Positions 14,937 through 23,458 of a DNA stretch of 46,263 nt are shown one piece after another (position 1 is the first letter of the stretch; the number at the start of each line of letters is the position of its first letter). The stretch is from Lactobacillus hominis DSM 23910 = CRBIP 24.179 (lineage in GTDB: Bacteria > Bacillota > Bacilli > Lactobacillales > Lactobacillaceae), in the NCBI RefSeq assembly GCF_000296835.1, contig NZ_CAKE01000003.1, positions 1-46,263 of the forward strand. The letters are read 5' to 3'. Below the pieces are notes generated by a model. It searched no databases. It was given only the letters and a program-made list of their open reading frames with translations, and had not been told where the DNA came from. The position numbers and the translations under genes were made by a program.

Positions 14937-15797
14937 ATGGCTAAAAAATCTAAGAAGAAATATTCTAAAAAACGTTCTAGTAAACCAACTTTATTTTCAT
15001 CAATTATTGTTTTAATTGCCTTAGTTTATGGAATTTGGAATCGCTATGGTAACGACATTCAAAAAGCACAATCGCCGAACAATAATGAAGTGCAATCAGG
15101 CGTAATTTCTAAAGCGAATCAAGCTCAAACGCCATATGGTGGCTTATCTAGCCAAGATTACCAAAAGCTTGCTAATTTAAATTTTCAAAGTGGAGCTAAA
15201 GCCTTTGTTTATGTGAATAATAATCGTTCAACTTTAATTAAAAATGCTTGGAAGACTAATAAGGTTATCTATTCTAATTTAGATAGTTTGAATCGAACTT
15301 CTAAATCTAATACAGCCTTTTTAGAACCAAAAAATGTTGCTAACGATAGCTTAAGAGTTAGACAGTTCGTCAATCCCACTGCTTGGCATTATAATAGCCG
15401 CAATGGCGTGCAGATTTATAATCGTGGGCATTTAATTGCTTATTCAGTTTCAGCTGGCATTGATCAAAATGGTCAATATAATCCTGCTAATCAATCAGGC
15501 GATCAAAATAACCCTAAGAATTTATTTACGCAAACAGCCTTTACCAACCAAAAGATACAGACGATTTTTGAAAGTAAGGTTCGCAATGCTTTAAAATCTG
15601 GTAACAAGGTGATTTATCAAGCAACGCCAATTTTTCGGGACAATGAATTAATGGCGCGAGGAATTAACTTGCAAGCTGTTGCAGTAAACGGTAATTTGGA
15701 CTTTAATGTATATATATTTAACGTTCAGCCTGATTTTACATTTGATTACACTACTGGGCGTGCAAAGATTGATAGAAATATGCAAGTTAATGAATAA
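14937..15797 (+). CDS. Membrane-anchored DNA/RNA non-specific endonuclease
   Basis: A 286-residue nuclease of the beta-beta-alpha-Me family (EndA/streptodornase type). After a very basic N-terminus (1-17), one membrane helix (about 18-36) would hold the enzyme on the outer face of the membrane. The catalytic motif is N-R-G-H (162-165), with His165 as general base and an Asn in place of the usual Asp. The downstream metal-binding region has N-L-F-T-Q-T-A-F-T-N-Q (195-205) and Glu212. The C-terminal strands T-P-I-F-R and L-M-A-R-G are also typical. Pneumococcal EndA acts in DNA uptake and nutrient release, but no competence genes are near. The promoter carries a LexA-like palindrome. The ATG follows AGGAGA. 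Confidence 0.9.
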   Translation: MAKKSKKKYSKKRSSKPTLFSSIIVLIALVYGIWNRYGNDIQKAQSPNNNEVQSGVISKANQAQTPYGGLSSQDYQKLANLNFQSGAKAFVYVNNNRSTLIKNAWKTNKVIYSNLDSLNRTSKSNTAFLEPKNVANDSLRVRQFVNPTAWHYNSRNGVQIYNRGHLIAYSVSAGIDQNGQYNPANQSGDQNNPKNLFTQTAFTNQKIQTIFESKVRNALKSGNKVIYQATPIFRDNELMARGINLQAVAVNGNLDFNVYIFNVQPDFTFDYTTGRAKIDRNMQVNE

Positions 15798-15815
15798 ATG
15801 CATGGGAGAATATAA

Positions 15816-17252
15816 ATGAATATCAAACCAAAAGATAACTGTACGGCTATGATCGTCGGTAAAAAAGCTACGATTGATGGTTCAACTATAATTGCGCGTG
15901 ATGAAGATGGTTATGGCGGCATTAATGAAAAGCTTTTTGTCGTTCATCAAGCAAAAGATTATGATGAAGACTATATTTCAAAATACAATGGCTTAAAGCT
16001 TCATTTGAAAGGACACGGTTGCAAGTGGACGGCTACGCCAACTGCTGATGAATCAGAAGGTCGCTGGGATGAACAAGGAATTAACGAATATAATGTTGCG
16101 ATGTCTTCTACTGAAACTGAAGTTACAAATGCTCGTTGTTTAGGCCATGATCCATTAGTAGCAGATGGTGTAGATGAAGATTCAATGCTTTATTTAGTAT
16201 TGCCATTTGTTAAAACTGCGCGTGAAGGGGTAGAACGTTTAGGTAAGTTAATTGAAAAATATGGCACTGGCGAAAGCAACGGAATCGCATTTAGCGATCA
16301 TGACGAAGTATGGTACTTTGAAACAGGTGCCGGTCATCAATGGGTAGCACAAAGAATTCCAGAAGATTCGTATGCTATTTGTCCAAATATTATGGTGATT
16401 CAAGATATTGATTTTGATGATCACGAAAACTTCATGTATGCTTCCACAATTCGCGATTTCGTAGAAAAGAATCATTTGAACCCAAGTACAGATGGCAAGT
16501 GGAGTTTTAGAGATATTTTTGGCACTAAAGCTGAAGAAGATAGTTACTATAACACTCCAAGAACTTGGTATGGTCAAAAGTTGTTCAATCCAAGTATTGA
16601 ACAAGATCCATTGAGTCAAGAAATGCCATTTATTAGAAAGCCAGAAAAGAAAATCAGCGTTGAAGATGTCGAATATTTCTTATCAAGCCACTACAATGGA
16701 ACCGAATATGATCCAATGGGTTCATTTGCTTCAGGCGATGAAAAAAAGCAAAAAATGTTTAGGTCAATTGCTTTAGATCGTAACCAGTCGAGCTGTATTT
16801 TGCAAATTAGAAACGATGTACCAAAGGAGTTTGCAGCTATTCAGTGGATTAACTTTGGATTTTATGCATATAGTCCATATGTTCCATTTTTTATTAATAT
16901 TAATGACACGCCAGCCAATTATAAAGTCGCAAGTCATATGGTTACGCCAGATGCCAGTGCTTACTGGCTATATAAGAGTTTGCAAGTATTAGTTGAGCCA
17001 CGCTATCACGAATACGCTTATCAAATCAATAATTTTAGAGATGAATGCCAAGCATATGGTGTTGGTCGCGTTAGCGAGACTGATGAAAAGGCTAAAGAAT
17101 TAAATGGTAATGAATTAGTTGACTTTTTAACTAAAGCTAATGATGAAACCGCAAATCATATTACTAACGAAACTAAGAAATTAATGAGTGATTTAACTAG
17201 ACAAGCATTGAACAATTCTAAGTTCCAATATGAACGCGGAGATAATCTTTAA
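15816..17252 (+). CDS. C69-family dipeptidase (PepD-type)
   Basis: A 478-residue Ntn-fold dipeptidase related to PepDA of Lactobacillus helveticus, which splits dipeptides in the cytosol. The N-terminal pattern D-N-C-T-A-M-I-V-G-K-K-A-T-I-D-G-S (7-23) supplies the nucleophile Cys9. The motif I-I-A-R-D-E-D and a later H-D-E-V-W-Y-F-E-T-G-A-G-H-Q-W are family features. Members lack a long propeptide, in line with the eight residues before the Cys. It starts 18 bp after the nuclease and could share its transcript, with its own GGGAGA ribosome site; a terminator follows. Confidence 0.92.
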   Translation: MNIKPKDNCTAMIVGKKATIDGSTIIARDEDGYGGINEKLFVVHQAKDYDEDYISKYNGLKLHLKGHGCKWTATPTADESEGRWDEQGINEYNVAMSSTETEVTNARCLGHDPLVADGVDEDSMLYLVLPFVKTAREGVERLGKLIEKYGTGESNGIAFSDHDEVWYFETGAGHQWVAQRIPEDSYAICPNIMVIQDIDFDDHENFMYASTIRDFVEKNHLNPSTDGKWSFRDIFGTKAEEDSYYNTPRTWYGQKLFNPSIEQDPLSQEMPFIRKPEKKISVEDVEYFLSSHYNGTEYDPMGSFASGDEKKQKMFRSIALDRNQSSCILQIRNDVPKEFAAIQWINFGFYAYSPYVPFFININDTPANYKVASHMVTPDASAYWLYKSLQVLVEPRYHEYAYQINNFRDECQAYGVGRVSETDEKAKELNGNELVDFLTKANDETANHITNETKKLMSDLTRQALNNSKFQYERGDNL

Positions 17253-17260
17253 AAAATAGA

Positions 17261-17307
17261 AATCTTACTAATTATAAATTTTTTACGTAATTAGTAGGAT
17301 TTTTTTA
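17261..17307 (+). terminator. Terminator after the dipeptidase
   Basis: AATCTTACTAATTA (17261-17274) pairs with TAATTAGTAGGATT (17288-17301), with one G-T pair, and is followed by seven T. Confidence 0.85.
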
Positions 17308-17580
17308 TTGTTCGGCTTTATCTACTTTGCAAAATTGCTGAAAAGTTGACATTCCTGTTAATAGAGAACTATATTTCAGTAGAAAACGAACCATTTTAGT
17401 AAAATGATAATAAAAGGTTGCTATCAGATGAAATAAAGCACTTATTTTTAATATATATATGTATTAAAATTCATGAACTCCGAATTTTTTTAATAAAAAA
17501 CAATTGTGCTTTACCTAGATTTATCATACAATTTGTGTTGAGAATTTAAAAATAGATCTATATGTAGTAGTGAGAGATTA
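17308..17580 (+). promoter_or_regulatory. Regulatory region of the Ugp-like operon
   Basis: No gene is seen. There are two promoter candidates: TTGACA (17346-17351) with TATATT (17370-17375), spacing 18; and TTGAGA (17538-17543) with a weak TATGTA (17561-17566), spacing 17. Before the second lie three hexamers at exact 11-bp steps, TTTACC (17510), TTATCA (17521) and TTTGTG (17532), which loosely resemble PhoP boxes. A palindrome CATTTTAGTAAAATG (17392-17406) and a long-range pair AAAGCAC (17435-17441)/GTGCTTT (17506-17512) suggest a structured or protein-bound leader. Confidence 0.45.
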
Positions 17581-18666
17581 ATGAGTACTGAAAATTTTAT
17601 TGAAATTAAGAATTTAGAAAAAACCTATGATAATGGTTATCAAGCTATCAAGTCTGTGAGTTTTTCCGTTAAAAAAGGAGACTTAGTTTGTCTGTTAGGA
17701 CCAAGTGGTTGCGGTAAAACTACGACTTTGAACATGATTGCGGGGCTACTTAATCCTACAGGTGGCGATATTATCGTTGATGGAAAATCAATGCTTAATG
17801 TTGAACCGAAAGATAGAAATATTGGTTATGTTTTCCAGAACTATGCCCTTTATCCACATATGACAGTTTTGCAAAATGTAATGTTTCCAATGACGGTTGG
17901 TAAAGATAAAAAGCCAAAAGCCGAAGCTGAAAAAATTGCTCGTCGCTTTATGAAGTTAACTCATATTGAAGAACTAGCAAATGAAAAGCCAGGTAACTTA
18001 TCTGGTGGACAGCAGCAGCGTGTTTCTATTGCTAGAGCATTAGTGCAAGAACCCCAAATCTTATTAATGGATGAACCATTAAGTAACTTGGACGCTCGTC
18101 TTCGCTTAAAGATTAGAGAAGAAATTAGAGCATTAGTTAAGGAAGTAGGAATTACTACTTTATTTGTTACTCACGATCAAGAAGAAGCCTTATCAATTGG
18201 TGATAAGATTATTCTTTTCCACCAAGGCATTATTCAGCAAGATGATGAAGGTCAAAACTTGTACCTTGAACCTAAAAATCAATTTGTTGCCAACTTTATC
18301 GGTAATCCTGTAATCGATAATTTCAAAGTGCAAGTCAAAGACGACAAAATTACTGCGCCAGGTCTTAGTTTAGATAAGGCTGACTTTGATTCTGCGCGCT
18401 TTAAGAAAGAATTAACTGATGGCGAATACACTTTAAGTATTCGTCCTGAAAACATTACTCCCGCTCAAGACGGTCAAATCGAAGCAATAATTAACGACGT
18501 GGAATTAATTGGACGCGAAAGAGTCCTGAAGTTTACCTTCAATGAAATGGCTGAGCGTTCATTAGTTAATTTGGAACAAAATGTTAATGCTGGCGGTAAG
18601 GTAAAATTCAAGATGAACTTGAAACGTGCCTTTATCTTTGACGAAAATGGGGAGCGCGTTTACTAA
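17581..18666 (+). CDS. ABC transporter ATP-binding protein, UgpC/MsmK type
   Basis: A 361-residue ATPase of a carbohydrate/glycerol-phosphate importer. Walker A is G-P-S-G-C-G-K-T-T (near 40-48), the signature L-S-G-G-Q-Q-Q-R is near 140, Walker B is I-L-L-M-D-E-P-L, and the H-loop is F-V-T-H-D-Q. A C-terminal TOBE-like domain (about 240-361, with I-R-P-E-N-I) is where such ATPases receive regulation. It would sit on the inner membrane face and power the two permeases that follow. The ribosome site GTGAGAG is modest, and the stop shares a base with the next start. The binding protein of this system is UgpB-like. Confidence 0.92.
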   Translation: MSTENFIEIKNLEKTYDNGYQAIKSVSFSVKKGDLVCLLGPSGCGKTTTLNMIAGLLNPTGGDIIVDGKSMLNVEPKDRNIGYVFQNYALYPHMTVLQNVMFPMTVGKDKKPKAEAEKIARRFMKLTHIEELANEKPGNLSGGQQQRVSIARALVQEPQILLMDEPLSNLDARLRLKIREEIRALVKEVGITTLFVTHDQEEALSIGDKIILFHQGIIQQDDEGQNLYLEPKNQFVANFIGNPVIDNFKVQVKDDKITAPGLSLDKADFDSARFKKELTDGEYTLSIRPENITPAQDGQIEAIINDVELIGRERVLKFTFNEMAERSLVNLEQNVNAGGKVKFKMNLKRAFIFDENGERVY

Positions 18667-19529
18667 TGAAACAAAATCAAAAAAAGGCCTGGCTATTTTT
18701 AGCTCCCGCCTTAATTTGTGTGACTGTATTTAGTATTTGGCCAATTATTCGTGCCTTTATGATGAGTTTTCAAGGCGGTCCATTAATTAATATGCAATTT
18801 AATGGCTTTGCAAACTACATCTATATTTTTAAAGACCCCGATTTCTGGCATGCGATCTTAAATACTGCTATTTATGCATTTTTAGCAGTTCCAATTGGCT
18901 TAATCATTTCAATTGCGCTTGCATGGTGGGTATTTTCTAAAATAAAGCATCAAGCATTTTTTGAAACAATGTTCTTTATGCCATATGTAACTAGTACGAT
19001 TGCTATCGGAATCGTCTTTCGTTATATCTTAAACGGTAAATATGGGATGTTAGACTTTTGCTTGCGTGCTATGCATTTACCAGCACCTGATTGGCTAGAT
19101 GATCCAAGCATGAGTTTGATTTCACTAATTATCTTTGGTGTTTGGGCATCTTTAGCATTCAACATTGTTATCTTAATGGGTGCTTTGAGAAATATTGATC
19201 CTAATTACTATGTCTTAGCAGATATGTATGGTGCTAGCGGTAAAGAAAAATTCTGGCGAATTACGATGCCGCAATTAGTTCCAACACTGGCATTTTTATT
19301 AACTGTTAACTTAATTGGAGCTTTCAAGATCTATACTCAAGTCTACGCATTGTTTAACGGAGTAGCTGGGCAAGCTAACTCGGCAATGACAGCCGTATTC
19401 TACATTTATAACAAATTCCAAGTTGTCGGTACTCCTGGAGTAGCTATGGCTGCAACTGTTGTCTTGTTCTTGTTTATTTTGCTGGTAACGTACTTACAAA
19501 GAAAATTAATGAAGAAAGTGAATAGTTAA
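18666..19529 (+). CDS. ABC transporter permease, UgpA type
   Basis: A 287-residue inner-membrane permease with six predicted helices. The cytoplasmic EAA loop reads Y-Y-V-L-A-D-M-Y-G-A-S-G-K-E-K-F-W-R-I (near 178-196), with the conserved Gly, and docks on the ATPase. The N-terminal K-K-A-W-L-F-L-A-P-A-L start is typical of the first permease of sugar/glycerol-phosphate importers. The ATG overlaps the stop codon of the ATPase gene, and the next gene begins 1 bp after its stop, so the three are co-translated. Confidence 0.92.
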   Translation: MKQNQKKAWLFLAPALICVTVFSIWPIIRAFMMSFQGGPLINMQFNGFANYIYIFKDPDFWHAILNTAIYAFLAVPIGLIISIALAWWVFSKIKHQAFFETMFFMPYVTSTIAIGIVFRYILNGKYGMLDFCLRAMHLPAPDWLDDPSMSLISLIIFGVWASLAFNIVILMGALRNIDPNYYVLADMYGASGKEKFWRITMPQLVPTLAFLLTVNLIGAFKIYTQVYALFNGVAGQANSAMTAVFYIYNKFQVVGTPGVAMAATVVLFLFILLVTYLQRKLMKKVNS

Positions 19530-19530
19530 G

Positions 19531-20367
19531 ATGGAACATAAAAAATCTAAATTTAGATGGGGTATGATCTTTATTTACCTCTTCATTGCAATTTTTGCGA
19601 TTATCACTGTTTTTCCTTTTGTCTACATGATTTTAGGTGGTTTGATGACTTATGAAGAAACTACTACCATCCCACCAACAATCTTCCCGGCTAACTGGCA
19701 CTTTGATAACTATGCTAAAGTATTCGCGCAAGCGCCATTTGCAAGATATTTCTTAAATACTTTTATTACGGCTGCAACTACCACAATAGTTAGTCTGTTT
19801 ACCTCAATTTTAGGTGCCTTTGCGATGGTTAACTTGAAATTTAAGGGGAAAGGCTTTGTGCAATTAATCTTTCTTTCTTTGTTAATGGTACCTGGTGAAG
19901 CGATTATCTTTACCAACTATACGACCATTATGAGTATGAACTTGCTTAACACCTACCTTGGTTTAGTATTGCCATTCTTAGTTTCTATTTTCTACATGTA
20001 CTATCTGCAAAGCTACTTTACGGCGATTTCGCCAACTATTTATAAGGCAGCAATGATTGATGGTGCAAGTGATTGGGAATATATCTGGCGCATTTTAGTG
20101 CCTATGTCAAAAGGTGGATTAATTACCGTAGCACTTTTGAGTTTTATTTCAGGTTGGAATGCATTTTTGTGGCCATTACTTGTTACTAACGAAGATAATA
20201 TGAGATTGTTAAACAACGGATTAGCAGCCTTTGCGACTGATGCCGGTGCGCAAACTCAATTGCAATTAGCAGCTGCAACTTTGACCGTTGTTCCTGTTTT
20301 GATCATTTACTTTATCTTTAGAAAACAGATTATTCGTGGGGTTGTACGTAATGAACTCAAAGCCTAA
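19531..20367 (+). CDS. ABC transporter permease, UgpE type
   Basis: A 278-residue permease, the partner of the upstream one, with six predicted helices. The EAA loop is Y-K-A-A-M-I-D-G-A-S-D-W-E-Y-I-W-R-I-L-V-P. A conserved W-N-A-F-L-W-P-L segment near residue 210 is a mark of the second permease in this class. The last 17 bp of the gene, including the stop, overlap the start of the beta-CASP hydrolase gene, which shows that the hydrolase belongs to the transporter operon. Confidence 0.92.
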   Translation: MEHKKSKFRWGMIFIYLFIAIFAIITVFPFVYMILGGLMTYEETTTIPPTIFPANWHFDNYAKVFAQAPFARYFLNTFITAATTTIVSLFTSILGAFAMVNLKFKGKGFVQLIFLSLLMVPGEAIIFTNYTTIMSMNLLNTYLGLVLPFLVSIFYMYYLQSYFTAISPTIYKAAMIDGASDWEYIWRILVPMSKGGLITVALLSFISGWNAFLWPLLVTNEDNMRLLNNGLAAFATDAGAQTQLQLAAATLTVVPVLIIYFIFRKQIIRGVVRNELKA

Positions 20368-21655
20368 AACTACAGTAACTTTTTATAATGGTTTAACAAC
20401 CATTGGCGGTCCGATGATTGAAGTGGCATATGGCAAATCGCATGTACTCTTTGATTTAGGCGAGGTGTATCGACCAGAACTTGGTTTGAGCATGGAAGAT
20501 GAAGATTTTGAAACCTTGCTTAAGTACCAACTTATTGGGGATGTTCCTAATTTTTATGATCCGCAAATAACTGGCAAGCCAATTGATACCAAGCGCTGGG
20601 AGCACAGTGCTGCTTACATTTCTCACCTTCATTTAGACCATAGTAAAGCTTTAAATTTGCTTGCTCCAGAAATTCCACTTTACGCTGGACCAATTACAGC
20701 TCACTTATTGCCTGTTTTAAATCAAGATGGTAACTTTTTACTTCCAGCAGCTAATAAGCCGAAAAATTACACGCGTCCAATTATTAGCGCTGAGTTAAAT
20801 AAGCCAATTCAAGTTGGCGATATTACTTTAACCATTGTGCCAAGCGATCACGATGCATATGGTGCCACTGGTTTAATTGTAAAAACTCCTGATAAAACGA
20901 TTGTGCATACCGGCGATATTCGCTTACATGGCTATCATCCAGATTGGGTGCATAACTTTATGAAAGCAGGCCATCGATGTGATATGTTAATTATCGAGGG
21001 AACAGGAGTATCTTGGCCAGAAAGAGTCAATGAAGAAAATAGCGAAGAATTCACTGGTCAAAAGAACGAAAAAGAATTAACCAAGACAATTGTTCAATAT
21101 CAGAAAGATAATCCTAAACGTCAATTGACGTTTAATACTTATCCAACAAATGTTGAACGAATTTTACGAATTATTTCTGATTCTCCTAGAAAAGTCGTCT
21201 TGCATGCTAAAAGGGCTGAATTGCTTAAAAAAGCACTTAAACAAGACGTACCTTATTACTATTTACCAGAAGATGAAAAAATTGATGCGCTCGATCCCAA
21301 CTTAGAAATTAGTTATGCTGATTTATTAGCAGACGATCATCAATATTTCTGGCAAGTAGTTGGACATTACGACCAGCTCCAAGAAGGCGGTCTATATATC
21401 CATAGTAATGCCGAACCACTCGGCGATTTCGATCCGGCTTATAAGCCGTTTATTGAAAATATTGAAAAGCGTGGCATTGAATTAGTTACGCTTCGCTGCA
21501 GTGGACATGCCGATATTGCCGAATTAAAGGAAATTATCGCAGGGTTTGAGCCAAAGATTTTGGCTCCGGTGCACACATTGCATCCCGAATTAGAAGAAAA
21601 CCCATTTGGTGAACGGATTTTACCTAAACGTGGCGAAACAGTCACACTTAGTTAA
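20351..21655 (+). CDS. Beta-CASP / RNase J-like metallo-beta-lactamase hydrolase
   Basis: A 434-residue zinc hydrolase. The MBL signature S-H-L-H-L-D-H-S (91-98) gives the H-x-H-x-D-H motif; D-H-D-A-Y-G near 166-171 and H-T-G-D-I-R (Asp189) complete the metal site. A beta-CASP-like insert and a C-terminal S-G-H-A-D...A-P-V-H-T-L-H segment follow, the layout of RNase J and related phosphodiesterases. It sits inside a Ugp-like importer operon, between permease and binding protein, and overlaps the permease gene. In the E. coli ugp operon the extra gene is the phosphodiesterase UgpQ, so a role in splitting the imported phosphodiester is a reasonable guess; RNA processing is the alternative. The ATG at 20351, behind GTGGGG, is preferred over a GTG at 20336. 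Confidence 0.8.
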   Translation: MNSKPKTTVTFYNGLTTIGGPMIEVAYGKSHVLFDLGEVYRPELGLSMEDEDFETLLKYQLIGDVPNFYDPQITGKPIDTKRWEHSAAYISHLHLDHSKALNLLAPEIPLYAGPITAHLLPVLNQDGNFLLPAANKPKNYTRPIISAELNKPIQVGDITLTIVPSDHDAYGATGLIVKTPDKTIVHTGDIRLHGYHPDWVHNFMKAGHRCDMLIIEGTGVSWPERVNEENSEEFTGQKNEKELTKTIVQYQKDNPKRQLTFNTYPTNVERILRIISDSPRKVVLHAKRAELLKKALKQDVPYYYLPEDEKIDALDPNLEISYADLLADDHQYFWQVVGHYDQLQEGGLYIHSNAEPLGDFDPAYKPFIENIEKRGIELVTLRCSGHADIAELKEIIAGFEPKILAPVHTLHPELEENPFGERILPKRGETVTLS

Positions 21656-21705
21656 AATTAAATATTTTTATTAGTTGTGTTTTTGTTTTTTTATGGGAGG
21701 ACCAT

Positions 21706-23004
21706 ATGAAGTTCAGTAAGAAGTTGACTGCCATTGCAGTAGCTGCTTTAGCAATGTTAGGAACAGCAGCATGTTCTAATAACGGTGGATCTAATAGCGA
21801 TAGTAATGCTAAGATTCCAACCAAGATTTCTAAGAAGACGACAGTTGTTTTCTGGCATGCTATGACAGGTGCGCAAGAAAAGACTTTGAAGAGCTTAACT
21901 AGCGATTTTGAAAAGAAAAATCCTAACATTAAGATTAAGCTTGAAAACCAAGGCAAGTATCCTGATTTGCAAGCCAAGATTAATTCTACTTTGCAATCAC
22001 CTAATAACTTACCTACAATTACTCAAGCTTACCCAGGTTGGCTATTAGATGCAGCTAACGCCAAGCGTTTAGTTGATATGACGCCTTATATTAATAATTC
22101 CAAGATTGGTTGGGGCAGCGCTAAGAAGAGCGATATTCGTGAAGAATTATTAAAGGGTGCACAAATCAAAGGTACCCAGTATGGTATTCCATTTAATAAG
22201 TCTGTTGAAATGTTAACTTATAACAAAGACTTATTAGATAAATATGGTGTAAAAGTACCTACTAACATGAAAGAATTGAAATCTGCAGCTCAAACTATTT
22301 ACAAAAAGAGTAATGGTAAAGTAGTTGGTGCCGGATTTGATTCACTTTCAAACTACTACGTTTTAGGTATGAAGGATCGCGGAGTGAACTTCTCTAAGAA
22401 CATTAACTTTACTGGTTCTGATTCCAAATCTGTAATTAATTACTACGCTGATGGTATTAAGAAGGGCTACTTTGAAACTGCTGGTTCAGCAGGATACTTA
22501 TCCGGGGACTTTTCTAACCAAAAGATTGCTATGTTTGTAGGTACTAGTGCTGGTGAAGGCTTTGTTAAGATGGGTGTTGGCAACAAGTTCCAATACGGAG
22601 TAGCTCCACGTCCATCTAAGTACAACATGCAACAAGGTACTGACATCTACATGTTTAACAAAGGCACTGCAGATCAAAAAGCAGCGGCTTTCATGTTTAT
22701 TAAATACTTATTAGGCAAAGATCAACAATTAACTTGGGCTAACAAGACTGGTTACATCCCTGTAACTAATGCTGTAATTAACTCAAGTCAATACAAGAAC
22801 TCAACTAAGACCAAGGTTCCTGCTCAATTGAATAAGGCTATGAAGCACTTATACAGCGTTCCAGTTGTTAAGAACAGCAACGCAGCCTACACTCAATTGA
22901 ATCCAATTATGCAAAGCATTTTTGCTAAAGCTAAGAAGGGACAAAATTGGAATTCAGCAATTGATGCTGGTAAGACCAAATTCCAAAGTGCTTGGAACCA
23001 ATAA
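21706..23004 (+). CDS. Extracellular solute-binding lipoprotein, UgpB type
   Basis: A 432-residue family 1 solute-binding protein. The lipobox L-G-T-A-A-C places the lipidated cysteine at residue 23, so the mature protein is tethered outside the cell. The N-terminal lobe has F-W-H-A-M-T-G-A-Q and E-N-Q-G-K-Y-P-D-L, close to the pattern of glycerol-3-phosphate/glycerophosphodiester binding proteins (UgpB). It would hand its ligand to the two permeases upstream. A 50-bp gap with a GGGAGGA ribosome site separates it from the beta-CASP gene, and a perfect terminator ends the operon. The ligand is inferred from the family only; a sugar is possible. Confidence 0.9.
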   Translation: MKFSKKLTAIAVAALAMLGTAACSNNGGSNSDSNAKIPTKISKKTTVVFWHAMTGAQEKTLKSLTSDFEKKNPNIKIKLENQGKYPDLQAKINSTLQSPNNLPTITQAYPGWLLDAANAKRLVDMTPYINNSKIGWGSAKKSDIREELLKGAQIKGTQYGIPFNKSVEMLTYNKDLLDKYGVKVPTNMKELKSAAQTIYKKSNGKVVGAGFDSLSNYYVLGMKDRGVNFSKNINFTGSDSKSVINYYADGIKKGYFETAGSAGYLSGDFSNQKIAMFVGTSAGEGFVKMGVGNKFQYGVAPRPSKYNMQQGTDIYMFNKGTADQKAAAFMFIKYLLGKDQQLTWANKTGYIPVTNAVINSSQYKNSTKTKVPAQLNKAMKHLYSVPVVKNSNAAYTQLNPIMQSIFAKAKKGQNWNSAIDAGKTKFQSAWNQ

Positions 23005-23022
23005 AATTAAAAATTTAGCATC

Positions 23023-23049
23023 AAAAAAGACGGCGTCGCCGTCTTTTTT
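23023..23049. terminator. Strong operon terminator
   Basis: AAAAAAGACGGC (23023-23034) and GCCGTCTTTTTT (23038-23049) form a perfect 12-bp stem with a 3-nt loop. It ends the transporter operon and also faces the convergent DUF1304 gene. Confidence 0.92.
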
Positions 23050-23072
23050 CTGTATAAAGTTAAAATAATTAC

Positions 23073-23444
23073 TTATAAAGATAAACAAATCAAAGCAAGT
23101 AAAGCTGGTAGCATTTGCACTAAAAAGATCTTCTTAGTGGCAGTAAAACCACCGAAAATAGCTACTACAACAATTAATCCTAAAATTAGTTGCCATACTT
23201 GAACTAAAACCAAACCTTTGAAAACGAAAAAGCAGAGAATTAAAAGCAAGCCAAGCATTCCGTTATATATTCCTTGGTTAGCTAATGCAGTTTTTGCTTC
23301 ATCGCTTTGAACGAATTCAATGCTCATATCAAAAGCTTTAGCTTTAGTTTCAGGCTTGCCGAAAACTTCTAGCAAACAAATCGCGATATGTTCAATTCCA
23401 ACAATAAATGTTAAAACAATACCAATATTTCTAATAATAACCAT
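23073..23444 (-). CDS. DUF1304 family membrane protein
   Basis: A 123-residue protein with four hydrophobic helices. The pattern E-H-I-A-I-C-L-L-E-V-F-G near the start and A-N-Q-G-I-Y-N-G-M-L-G in the middle is typical of DUF1304, a small membrane family without known function. It lies 14 bp after the LiaF-like gene on the same strand, behind GGGAGA, and is very likely co-transcribed with it; a role in the cell envelope is only suggested by that neighbour. Confidence 0.85.
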   Translation of the reverse strand: MVIIRNIGIVLTFIVGIEHIAICLLEVFGKPETKAKAFDMSIEFVQSDEAKTALANQGIYNGMLGLLLILCFFVFKGLVLVQVWQLILGLIVVVAIFGGFTATKKIFLVQMLPALLALICLSL

Positions 23445-23458
23445 TTTTCTCCCTTTTT

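Noticed and set aside
16248-16619. 123-codon open frame opposite the C69 dipeptidase gene
   Set aside because: It lacks a ribosome site and the sense strand is strongly coding.
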